This document shows positions 16,521-24,170 of a stretch of 64,000 nucleotides of DNA, in pieces. A program made the translations under genes and the position numbers. Positions within the stretch are counted from its first letter, which is position 1. Every line of letters starts with the position of its first letter. This DNA comes from Collinsella sp. (GTDB lineage Bacteria > Actinomycetota > Coriobacteriia > Coriobacteriales > Coriobacteriaceae): assembly GCA_019414645.1 (NCBI GenBank), contig DXLP01000005.1, positions 16,819-80,818 on the forward strand, in the 5' to 3' direction. Below the pieces are notes generated by a model, which was given only the letters and a program-made list of their open reading frames with translations, ran no database searches and had not been told where the DNA came from.

Positions 16521-17996
16521 ATGGCATCAGACGTTCGCGTCCGCTTTGCACCCTCACCGACGGGCAAGCTGCACATCGGCGGCGCCCGCACCGCTATCTA
16601 TAACTGGGCTTTTGCCCGCGCAAACGGCGGCACGTTCATCCTGCGCATCGACGACACCGACCCCACCCGTTCCACCGACGAGAACACGCAGATCATTCTG
16701 CGCGCCATGCGTTGGCTGGGTCTTGACTGGGACGAGGGTCCCGAGGTGGGCGGCGACTTTGGTCCCTATGCCCAGACCGAGCGCCTGGACCTGTACAAGC
16801 AGGCCGCCCAGCAGCTCTGGGACGAGGGCAAGGCCTATCCCTGCTTCTGCACCAAGGAGCAGCTCGAGGCCGATCGCAAGGCCGCTCAGGAGCGCAAGGA
16901 CCCCTTCCAGGGCTATCAGCGCCGCTGCCGCGATCTTGATCCCGAGGAGGCCCGCCGCCGCATCGAGGCCGGCGAGTCCTACGTCCTGCGCATCAAGGTG
17001 CCCGAGGACCGCGGCGACGTCGTCATCCACGACGCCGTCCACGGTGAGGTGACCTTCGACGCCAAGGAGCTCGACGACTTTGTCATCTTCCGCTCCGATG
17101 GCACGCCCACGTATAACTTCGCGACCGTCGTCGACGACGCCATGATGAAGATCACCCATGTCATCCGCGGCGACGACCACCTGTCCAACACCCCGCGTCA
17201 GGTCATGGTCTATGAGGCCCTCGGCGCGCCCGTGCCTACGTTCGCCCACATCTCCATGATCTTGGGTGCCGACGGCAAAAAGCTCTCCAAGCGCCACGGC
17301 GCCACCTCGGTGGAGGAGTACCGCGACGCCGGTTACCTGTCCGATGCCTTCGTCAACTATCTGGCTCTGCTGGGCTGGTCGCTCGACGGCGAGACCACGA
17401 TCATCCCGCGTGATGTCCTGGCCAGCAAGTTCTCGCTCGACCGCATCTCCAAGAACCCGGCGACCTTCGATCCCAAGAAGCTCGACTGGGTCAATGCTGA
17501 GTACATCAACGGCATGACCGATGCCCAGTTTGCCAACGAGATCATGGTCCCCGAGCTGCACGAGGCAGGCCTCATCGAGGGCAACGTCGAGTACGGCGAG
17601 GACTGGATCGACGCGCTCGCTGCCATCGTCAAGCCGCGCACCAAGATGCCGGCCGACGCCGTGACCGTCGCCGCTCCCATCTTCGCTACGGCCGATACGC
17701 TCGAGTATGATGAGAAGTCCGTCAACAAGGGGCTGGCCAAGGAAGGCATGAGTGCCATCCTGGATGCCGCCAAGGTCGCGCTCGAGGGTGTTACCGAGTG
17801 GACGGCCGAGGCCATCGATGCCGCGCTTGAGCCGCTGCCCGAGCAGATGGACCTCAAGAAGCGCGTGGTGTTCCAGGCCGTGCGCGTCGCCGTCTGCGGC
17901 AACATGGTGAGCCCTCCGCTGGGCGAGACCATGGCGCTCGTCGGCCGCGACGACTGCCTGGCGCGCATCGACCGCGCCCGCACGATGGCGCTGTAG
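16521..17996 (+). CDS. gltX: Glutamyl-tRNA synthetase
   Basis: Charges tRNA-Glu in the cytoplasm. It has 491 residues. The class I signature HIGG is at 18-21 within RFAPSPTGKLHIGGART, and the KMSKS-type loop is KLSKRHG, near residue 255. The ATG at 16521 is chosen because GAGGAGA lies 6-12 nt before it; upstream in-frame codons to 16404 run through the palindromic repeat and are not conserved protein. A terminator follows at 18020-18052, partly overlapping the upstream region of priA. Confidence 0.97.
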   Translation: MASDVRVRFAPSPTGKLHIGGARTAIYNWAFARANGGTFILRIDDTDPTRSTDENTQIILRAMRWLGLDWDEGPEVGGDFGPYAQTERLDLYKQAAQQLWDEGKAYPCFCTKEQLEADRKAAQERKDPFQGYQRRCRDLDPEEARRRIEAGESYVLRIKVPEDRGDVVIHDAVHGEVTFDAKELDDFVIFRSDGTPTYNFATVVDDAMMKITHVIRGDDHLSNTPRQVMVYEALGAPVPTFAHISMILGADGKKLSKRHGATSVEEYRDAGYLSDAFVNYLALLGWSLDGETTIIPRDVLASKFSLDRISKNPATFDPKKLDWVNAEYINGMTDAQFANEIMVPELHEAGLIEGNVEYGEDWIDALAAIVKPRTKMPADAVTVAAPIFATADTLEYDEKSVNKGLAKEGMSAILDAAKVALEGVTEWTAEAIDAALEPLPEQMDLKKRVVFQAVRVAVCGNMVSPPLGETMALVGRDDCLARIDRARTMAL

Positions 17997-18019
17997 CAGC
18001 CGCGTAAACGCATGTATCC

Positions 18020-18052
18020 GAGCCCCGTTCACCCGAGCGGGGCTCTTGTTTC
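18020..18052 (+). terminator. Intrinsic terminator after gltX
   Basis: The GAGCCCCG/CGGGGCTC stem with a 10-nt loop is followed by TTGTTT. It lies 23 nt past the gltX stop and before the priA start. Confidence 0.8.
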
Positions 18053-18084
18053 TGAAGACGCATGGGATGGGAGGTATAGGGGCC

Positions 18085-20511
18085 ATGGCCGAGCAACTGT
18101 CGCTGTTTGGTTCGCCGGAACCGGAGGAGACTCCGGCCAAGCCTGAGTTCGCGCCTGAACCCGTCGCCGCCTATGCGAGCGTAGTCCTCGACATTCCCAC
18201 CCGTGCGCTGTCCGAGCCGTTTGCTTATGGCATTCCCCGGTCCCTTGCCAACGAGGCGCAAATCGGATCCACGGTCCTGGTCCACTTTGGTAACCGTGCC
18301 GCCGCGGGCTATATCGTCGACATTGCGCCTGAGCTGGGTGACCTGCAAGGCATCAACGCCCTCGACCCAGCCCGCATTAAAGCCATCGAGGCTATCCTCA
18401 GCAAACCGCTCTTTACCGCCGAGGCTGCCCGTATCGCACGCTGGATGAGCCGCGAGTACGTCGCAACGCTTTCCGAGTGCCTGCGTTTGTTCTTGCCCCC
18501 GGGTGGAAGCCCGCGCGTGGTCAAAGGTGACGACGGCGTGCGGGCCGTTGAGCGCCCCGCCGTCAAACCCATCCAAAACCGCTGGGTCATGCTCACGCCT
18601 GAGGGTTTCGACTATACGCCGCCCAAGACCGCCGTTCGTCAGCGTCAGCTCATCGAGGCGCTCCAGTGCGGCCCGGTCACGACGCGCGATCTCAACCTGC
18701 TCTACAACAGTATGTCGGCGACCATCAAGGCGCTCGAAAAACGCGGCGTCGTGGTGGTGGAGGAGCGCCGCGCCTGGCGTGGCTGCAGCGAGCAGACCAC
18801 GTTGTCCTCGGCAAGCGGCAAGGCGCCGGTCGCGCTCACGGACGGCCAGCAGCAGGCGCTCGCGCAGATTGAACGCGCGCGCCTTGACGCCCACGGCGAC
18901 GTGGTCCTTGTCGATGGCGTCACCGGATCCGGTAAAACCGAGGTCTACCTCTCCGCTATCGAGCGTGTGCTCGCGGCCGGTCGCTCGGCCTGCGTGCTCG
19001 TGCCCGAGATCTCGCTGACGGCCCAGACCGTCGGCCGCTTCCGCTCGCGCTTCGGTGAGACGGTCGCGGTCTTCCATTCGCGTCTTTCTGCTGGCGAGCG
19101 TCTCGACCAGTGGGATATGGTCGCCAGCGGTGCGGCCCGCGTGGTGGTCGGCGCCCGCTCGGCGCTCTTTTGCCCGCTCAGCGACTTGGGCCTCATCATC
19201 ATCGACGAGGAGCACGAGACTAGTTACAAGCAGGGCTCCAGTCCGCGCTACCACGCTCGCGAGGTGGCGGCCGAGATGGCGCGCCGCTACCGCTGCCCAC
19301 TCGTGCTGGGCTCGGCCACGCCTTCTGCCGAAGCGCTCGACCGCTGCCGTCGCGGAACGTACGGCGGTGCCACGTGGACGCGCGTCGAGATGCCCGAACG
19401 CCCGGGGCACGCGGTCCTGCCCACGGTTCGCATTGCCGACCTGCGCCGCGAGTTTTCGCACGGCAGCCGCTCAATGTTCTCTAAACCGCTGATGGAAGGC
19501 CTGGAGCGCGTTGTAGAGCGGCGCGAGAAGGCCGTGCTGCTGCATAACCGCCGCGGCTTTGCGCCGTTCCTGATGTGCCGCGAGTGCGGCTGCGTCCCCA
19601 CCTGCAACCACTGCTCCACCGCCCTTACGTATCACGAGCGCACGCACACGCTGCAATGTCACACATGCGGATCCTCCTGGCGCGTGCAGCCGTATCCCGC
19701 GCCCACGAGTCGTTGCCCCAAATGTGGTAGTCGCTACCTTGCAAAAATGGGTCTGGGCACGCAGCAGATCGAGGACGCACTGCACCAGATGCTGCCCGAG
19801 GACGTCGCCATCATCCGCATGGATGCCGATTCCACGCGCGGCAAGGATGCGCACAAAAAGCTGCTCGAGCAGTTCGATGCCGCCGATTGCGCGGTGCTGC
19901 TGGGCACCCAGATGATTGCCAAGGGCCTCGACTTTCCCGAGGTCACGCTTGTGGGCGTGGTCAATGCAGACTTTGCGTTAAAGCTGCCCGATTTTAGAGC
20001 AGGGGAGCGCGCCTACGATTTACTGGAGCAGGTCGCCGGCCGTGCCGGTCGCGGCGATCGTCCCGGTGAGGTGATCATCCAGACCTACCTGCCCGAGGAT
20101 CCGGTCATTCGCGCCGTCGCCGAGCACGACCGTTCTATCTTTACCGACTACGATCTGGACCAGCGGCGCGACGCGCTGTATCCGCCCTTTGTGCGCCTGG
20201 TCAACATTTTGGTGTGGTCGGCGAACGCGGATGACGCGCAGGACTACATTGGGCGCATTGCAAAGCTTCTTAAGCGTCGCTGGCATGCCGCCGCGCCCGA
20301 TTTTTTGCGGGCAGGGAGTGCCGTGCCGCAGGTGCTGGGCCCGGCTTCGTGTGTAATCGAGAGAGCCAAGGACCGTTACCGCTTCCATCTGCTTGTGAAG
20401 TCGCCCGTGGGGTACCATGTCTCTGATGATATCGACGCCTGCCTCAAAGAGGTGGGCTCTGTGCGCGGCGTGAGCGTGAGCGTTGACGTCGATGCCTATG
20501 ATTTGATGTAA
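18085..20511 (+). CDS. priA: Primosomal protein N' (replication restart helicase)
   Basis: DEAH-type 3'-5' helicase that reloads the replisome at stalled forks. From ATG 18085 it has 808 residues. The N-terminal 3'BD domain is followed by Walker A VTGSGKTEVYL, Walker B IIDEEHETSYKQ, a zinc region of paired cysteines (CRECGCVPTCNHC, CHTCG, CPKCG) and helicase motifs GTQMIAKGLDFP and QVAGRAGRG. The ATG at 18085 is preferred to 18046 since GGGAGG lies about 11 nt upstream and the earlier stretch falls in the terminator. Probably cotranscribed with def. Confidence 0.95.
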   Translation: MAEQLSLFGSPEPEETPAKPEFAPEPVAAYASVVLDIPTRALSEPFAYGIPRSLANEAQIGSTVLVHFGNRAAAGYIVDIAPELGDLQGINALDPARIKAIEAILSKPLFTAEAARIARWMSREYVATLSECLRLFLPPGGSPRVVKGDDGVRAVERPAVKPIQNRWVMLTPEGFDYTPPKTAVRQRQLIEALQCGPVTTRDLNLLYNSMSATIKALEKRGVVVVEERRAWRGCSEQTTLSSASGKAPVALTDGQQQALAQIERARLDAHGDVVLVDGVTGSGKTEVYLSAIERVLAAGRSACVLVPEISLTAQTVGRFRSRFGETVAVFHSRLSAGERLDQWDMVASGAARVVVGARSALFCPLSDLGLIIIDEEHETSYKQGSSPRYHAREVAAEMARRYRCPLVLGSATPSAEALDRCRRGTYGGATWTRVEMPERPGHAVLPTVRIADLRREFSHGSRSMFSKPLMEGLERVVERREKAVLLHNRRGFAPFLMCRECGCVPTCNHCSTALTYHERTHTLQCHTCGSSWRVQPYPAPTSRCPKCGSRYLAKMGLGTQQIEDALHQMLPEDVAIIRMDADSTRGKDAHKKLLEQFDAADCAVLLGTQMIAKGLDFPEVTLVGVVNADFALKLPDFRAGERAYDLLEQVAGRAGRGDRPGEVIIQTYLPEDPVIRAVAEHDRSIFTDYDLDQRRDALYPPFVRLVNILVWSANADDAQDYIGRIAKLLKRRWHAAAPDFLRAGSAVPQVLGPASCVIERAKDRYRFHLLVKSPVGYHVSDDIDACLKEVGSVRGVSVSVDVDAYDLM

Positions 20512-20529
20512 CAACCCGAAAGGATGGCC

Positions 20530-21066
20530 ATGGAAGCCAACGGAATCGTACTGTCGCCCGACCCTCGCCTGCGTCAGGAGTGCGCCGTGATCGAGGAGAT
20601 CACCCCGGCGATCGAGGCGCTTGCCGAGAAGATGAAGAAGATGATGTTCGACAACGGCGGTTGCGGCCTGGCTGCTCCGCAGATCGGCGAGCTTATTCAA
20701 CTCGTCACCATCGACTGCGACTACAGCGACAAGAACGACTACGACCCGTACGTGCTCATCAACCCTGTCATTGTTGAGCAGAGCGACCATCTGGTGCCGT
20801 TTAGCGAGGGCTGCCTGTCCATCCCTGGCATTAGCTGCGAAATCGAGCGTCCCGACCATGTCGTCGTCGAGGCGTACGACTTGGACGCAAACCTGATTCG
20901 CTATGAGGCTTCGGGCGACCTGTTCTGCGTGTGCCTGCAGCACGAGATCGATCACCTGCACGGCAACACCATGTTCGAGCGACTGAAGCCGATGCAGAGG
21001 ATCAAGGCAGTCAAGGAGTACCAGGACGCCCTGGCCCGCGGCGCTCGACCGGGCGAGACGGAGTAG
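20530..21066 (+). CDS. def: Peptide deformylase
   Basis: Metalloenzyme removing the N-formyl group from new proteins. It has 178 residues. Motif I GGCGLAAPQIG (about 43-53), motif II EGCLSIPG and motif III QHEIDHLHG supply the metal-binding Cys and two His and the catalytic Glu. The ATG at 20530 is preferred over 20524 because the AAAGG ribosome site abuts the earlier one. It follows priA by 18 nt; fmt, which acts on the same formyl group, lies 320 nt downstream beyond a repeat and a terminator. Confidence 0.96.
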   Translation: MEANGIVLSPDPRLRQECAVIEEITPAIEALAEKMKKMMFDNGGCGLAAPQIGELIQLVTIDCDYSDKNDYDPYVLINPVIVEQSDHLVPFSEGCLSIPGISCEIERPDHVVVEAYDLDANLIRYEASGDLFCVCLQHEIDHLHGNTMFERLKPMQRIKAVKEYQDALARGARPGETE

Positions 21067-21075
21067 GTTTGTCCG

Positions 21076-21175
21076 TCCCCGGGGCGCCCGCCTATATCAT
21101 CCCGTGCTCAAACATTCTCGCTGCGCTGCGAAACTGCGCGCGGGACGATATAGGTGGGCGACCCGGGGACTACGT
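21076..21175. repeat. Imperfect 100-bp inverted repeat
   Basis: The left arm GTCCCCGGGGCGCCCGCCTA (30-nt arm ending TATCATCCCG) matches the reverse complement of the right arm (ending GACCCGGGGAC) at 27 of 30 positions, with a 40-nt centre. It lies between def and fmt. The rest of this 320-base gap holds the terminator at 21246-21280 and no convincing gene. Confidence 0.7.
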
Positions 21176-21245
21176 TGACGCTGCTTGTCTCTCCCGGGTG
21201 CCGTCGGGCCAGGGAAGGGCGTCTTTGCTGATAGATGCTTTGCTG

Positions 21246-21280
21246 AAAGAGCTGCTTTTATTGCGGCTCTTTCTTTGGTT
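21246..21280 (+). terminator. Intrinsic terminator before fmt
   Basis: AAAGAGCTGC pairs with GCGGCTCTTT (one G-T pair) around a 7-nt loop and is followed by CTTTGGTTTT. It probably ends the priA-def transcript. Confidence 0.65.
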
Positions 21281-21387
21281 TTGGGTATATTTGTTTTTGT
21301 TGGACTGTTCTGGCGGATGGGCCGGGTACTTGGCTTTCCGCTGTTCTTTGTAGCCGTCTCGGCTTTGGTTGAGAGGAGACGTTCTTT

Positions 21388-22308
21388 ATGCGTATTGTGT
21401 TTATGGGTACGCCTGATTTTGCTGTGCCCTCGCTGGCTTCGCTTGTCGAGGCTGGAAACGAGATTGCGCTTGTTGTCACTCGTCCTGATGCTGTTCGTGG
21501 GCGTGGTAAGAAGCTAGAGCCGTCTCCTGTTAAGGCTAAGGCACTGGAGCTGGGGTTGCCGGTCATTGAGGCTAATCGTATGACCCCTGAGGTTGTTGAG
21601 GTGCTCCAGGCTGCTCAGGCTGATATTTTCTGTGTGGCTGCTTATGGTTGCATTTTGCCTGATGAGGTGCTGCATATGGCGCCGCTTGGTATTGTGAATG
21701 TTCATGCTTCGCTGCTGCCTCGTTGGCGTGGGGCTGCTCCTATTCAGCGTGCCATTCTTGCTGGTGATGAGATTGCTGGCGTTTCTATTATGCGCATTGG
21801 GCATGGCGTGGATACCGGCGCCTATTGTGCGCAGGCCTCGACCTCGGTTGCCGGTAAGCATGCTGAGGCGCTGACTATGGAGCTCGCTGAGCTCGGCGGC
21901 AAACTGCTTGCCGATACGCTTCCTTCGCTTGCCGATGGCACCGCCGTGTGGACTGAACAGGATGAGTCGCTTGTTACCAATGCTGCCAAGATTTCTAAGC
22001 AGGAGATGCGCTTGGATCCGCACATGGCGGCGCTTGATTGCGCGCATCATGTGCTGGCCTCGTCCGATACCGCGCCTGCTCGTTGCGTGATTGCCGGCAA
22101 GACCGTGCGCGTGCTCGACGCTGCGCCGGCTGATGTGTCGCTTGGTGAGGGGCTCGTCGCCGTTCAGGCTAAGCGTGTTTACCTTGGCCTTTCCGATGGC
22201 TCGGTTGAGTTGCTCGAGGTTAAGCCTGATGGCAAGCGTGCTATGGCCGCTTCTGCTTGGGCTGCTGGCCTGCAGGGTGCCGATCTTTCGTGGGGTGTTT
22301 TGTCATGA
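21388..22308 (+). CDS. fmt: Methionyl-tRNA formyltransferase
   Basis: Formylates initiator Met-tRNA using 10-formyltetrahydrofolate. The 306 residues show MRIVFMGTPDFAVPSL at the N-terminus and the catalytic NVHASLLPRWRGAAPIQRAI and HGVDTGAYC segments. GAGGAG lies 9 nt before the ATG. The first two thirds use many T-ending codons (GCT, CTT, GTT), unlike the C/G-ending style of gltX and priA. It overlaps rsmB by 4 nt (ATGA). Confidence 0.96.
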   Translation: MRIVFMGTPDFAVPSLASLVEAGNEIALVVTRPDAVRGRGKKLEPSPVKAKALELGLPVIEANRMTPEVVEVLQAAQADIFCVAAYGCILPDEVLHMAPLGIVNVHASLLPRWRGAAPIQRAILAGDEIAGVSIMRIGHGVDTGAYCAQASTSVAGKHAEALTMELAELGGKLLADTLPSLADGTAVWTEQDESLVTNAAKISKQEMRLDPHMAALDCAHHVLASSDTAPARCVIAGKTVRVLDAAPADVSLGEGLVAVQAKRVYLGLSDGSVELLEVKPDGKRAMAASAWAAGLQGADLSWGVLS

Positions 22309-23705
22309 GCAAGCTGTCTCCCGCGCGCAAGCTTGCGCTCGATGTGCTGATGGAGGCCGATCGCCGCGGCATGTACGCGCGCGACGTGCTCTCGTCCCGT
22401 GCTTCCGCCAAGGCCATTGACCAGCGCGATTCCGCTTTTGCCGCCCGCTTGGCGCTGGGTGTTGCCGCCACGCAGGGTATTTTGGACGAGCTGCTCGACC
22501 AGTTTCTCGATAAGCCCAAAAAGGTCGCTCCGCGTGTGCGCATGGCGCTTCGTATCTCGGCCTTCGAGATGCTCTACCTGCATACGCCTGGCCGCGTTGC
22601 CGTAAGTCAGGGAGTTGAGCTGGTTCGCTGCGGTGCTAAGTCCGCCGCTGGCTTGGCCAATGCCGTGCTGCATAAGGTCGCGGACAACGTTGAGGACTTT
22701 GCTACTGCGTCCGATGTGGATGAGTCTGAGCGACGCTTGGTTCGTCTGTCGCGTCTGATGGGTCTTCCTCGCTGGCTGTGCGCTCGCATTATGGCGTCGT
22801 TTGACACGCCAGAGGGTGCGCTTAACTTTGCCGGCAATCTGGCCCCCGCGCCGCTGGCTCTGCATGAGAACGCCTTTGCGACTAATCCCGATCCGTATAT
22901 CTCGCAGCTCGTCGCGCCTGTCTTCCCGGGCTGTCATGCCCCGGTTGATGCCCAGGTTACCGTTTCGTCGGGCGTATTTGAGCGCGCTGCTGCCGTGGCC
23001 TCGGATCTTAACGCCCAGCTCATCGCCACAGCTGCCACGCGCCCTGGAAGCTGCCTTGAGATTGGTGCCGGTCGTGGCACCAAGACCTATGTGATGATGT
23101 GCCAGGCCAAGCGTGCGGGCTATGAGCGTCAGCATACGGCGCTCGATTTGCATGATCGCAAGTGCGATCTGAATCTCGCTCGCCTGCATAAGGCCGGTAT
23201 TCAGGGCGTTCGTACGGTTTCGGGTGATGCCTGCGAGCTTGATGAAGTACTGACGTCGTTTGATGCCATGCTTGGCAAGCCGGTTAAGTTCGACACGGTC
23301 TTTATCGATGCGCCGTGCTCTGGCACCGGCACCATGCGTCGTCATCCCGAGATCCCCTGGCGCCTGACCGAAAAGGATGTAGCGGTTGAGCTGCCCAAAC
23401 TGCAACTGACGATGCTCAAGGAAGCCGCCGCGCGCGTGGCTGCCGGCGGCGAGCTGATCTATGCGACGTGCTCGGTCTTCGACGAGGAGAACACGCAGGT
23501 CGTGGACGCGTTCCTTGCTTCTCCCGAGGGTGCCGGCTTTAGCGTGGCACCGCTTTCCGAGGCACAGATTCTGCAACTCCCCGAGTTCGATCAGGCCAAG
23601 AAGCTCGTATCCGTACGCCAGAACGATCGAGGCCTCTTCCAAAGCGTGCCAGTAAACGCCGACTCCTACGACGGCCACTTCTGCGCCCGCTTGGTCCACA
23701 AGTAA
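22305..23705 (+). CDS. rsmB: 16S rRNA m5C967 methyltransferase (RsmB/Sun)
   Basis: SAM-dependent rRNA cytosine-5 methyltransferase. In 466 residues the N-terminal NusB-like RNA-binding domain (to about 150) is followed by the Rossmann domain with LEIGAGRGTKTYVM. The two cysteines of this class are in DAPCSGTGTMRRHPEIPWR and YATCSVFDEEN. The start overlaps the fmt stop, a common fmt-rsmB arrangement. A palindromic repeat (23713-23777) and a terminator separate it from the convergent zinc-ribbon gene. Confidence 0.94.
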   Translation: MSKLSPARKLALDVLMEADRRGMYARDVLSSRASAKAIDQRDSAFAARLALGVAATQGILDELLDQFLDKPKKVAPRVRMALRISAFEMLYLHTPGRVAVSQGVELVRCGAKSAAGLANAVLHKVADNVEDFATASDVDESERRLVRLSRLMGLPRWLCARIMASFDTPEGALNFAGNLAPAPLALHENAFATNPDPYISQLVAPVFPGCHAPVDAQVTVSSGVFERAAAVASDLNAQLIATAATRPGSCLEIGAGRGTKTYVMMCQAKRAGYERQHTALDLHDRKCDLNLARLHKAGIQGVRTVSGDACELDEVLTSFDAMLGKPVKFDTVFIDAPCSGTGTMRRHPEIPWRLTEKDVAVELPKLQLTMLKEAAARVAAGGELIYATCSVFDEENTQVVDAFLASPEGAGFSVAPLSEAQILQLPEFDQAKKLVSVRQNDRGLFQSVPVNADSYDGHFCARLVHK

Positions 23706-23710
23706 TGACT

Positions 23711-23779
23711 ATGTTGCGGTGAAATAAGGATTGAATAGCGGCCTCTACCCGCCAAACAGTCCTTATTTCACCGCAACTC
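23711..23779. repeat. 65-bp palindromic repeat, copy 2
   Basis: GTTGCGGTGAAATAAGGATT (23713 on) pairs with the arm ending at 23777 at 20 of 21 positions. It has the same arm consensus and total length as 7543-7607 but a different loop. It is again located between convergent genes. Confidence 0.78.
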
Positions 23780-23802
23780 ATAGAGCTACCTGCGACACAA
23801 AG

Positions 23803-23841
23803 AAACAGCCCCGCGATCGATGCTGATCGCGGGGCTGTTTG
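23803..23841. terminator. Bidirectional terminator between rsmB and the FmdB-type gene
   Basis: CAGCCCCGCGATC pairs with GATCGCGGGGCTG around GATGCT. It is flanked by AGAAA and GTTTGGTT, so it can end transcription in either direction. Confidence 0.8.
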
Positions 23842-23845
23842 GTTC

Positions 23846-24082
23846 CTAGTGGCTATGCGGGCAGTTGGCGCAGCAGCCACTCGTGGCGTTGGTGCTGGAG
23901 CCGCCGCTTCGCTGGTCGGTGTTGTAGAAACCGCTGCCCTCAAATTTAATGCCGCTGGCCGAGAACGTCTTGGCCGCCGGGGCACCGCAGCTGGGGCACA
24001 CGACCTCGGGAGTCTCGGACATGGGATGCTCAACCTCAAACACGTTGCCGCAGCTCGAGCACTTGTAATCGTAGCGCGCCAT
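23846..24082 (-). CDS. FmdB-type zinc ribbon protein
   Basis: Small protein of 78 residues with the FmdB/CxxC regulatory domain. Paired cysteines at C8/C11 and C29/C32 should bind one zinc, and the N-terminal MARYDYKCSSCG is typical. The tail is Ser/Gly-rich and ends in another Cys/His cluster (GCCANCPHSH), which could bind a second metal. The function of the family is not established beyond a proposed regulatory role. It is a single-gene unit with a good upstream purine-rich site. Confidence 0.88.
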   Translation of the reverse strand: MARYDYKCSSCGNVFEVEHPMSETPEVVCPSCGAPAAKTFSASGIKFEGSGFYNTDQRSGGSSTNATSGCCANCPHSH

Positions 24083-24104
24083 AATACTTCCTTTTCAGCA
24101 CAAA

Positions 24105-24126
24105 GCGGGCAGATTACTCTGCCCGC
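24105..24126 (-). terminator. Hairpin after the GH13-GH77 gene
   Basis: GCGGGCAGA and TCTGCCCGC form a 9-bp stem with a 4-nt loop, 45 nt past the stop of the glucanotransferase fusion. The minus-strand T run is short (TTTG), so termination is likely but not strong. Confidence 0.55.
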
Positions 24127-24170
24127 AAAAATTCAAACGTCTGTAACTGTACCCTATATCGGGGGTTTTA

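Noticed and set aside
16554..19461. Long minus-strand frames opposite gltX and priA
   Set aside because: Both plus-strand genes are unmistakable; the antisense frames are low-complexity mirror readings.
21185..21387. Small hydrophobic open frame (ALSLVLGIFVFVGLFWRMG) before fmt
   Set aside because: It runs across the terminator and the fmt ribosome site into fmt in another frame, and lacks a ribosome site. Treated as chance.
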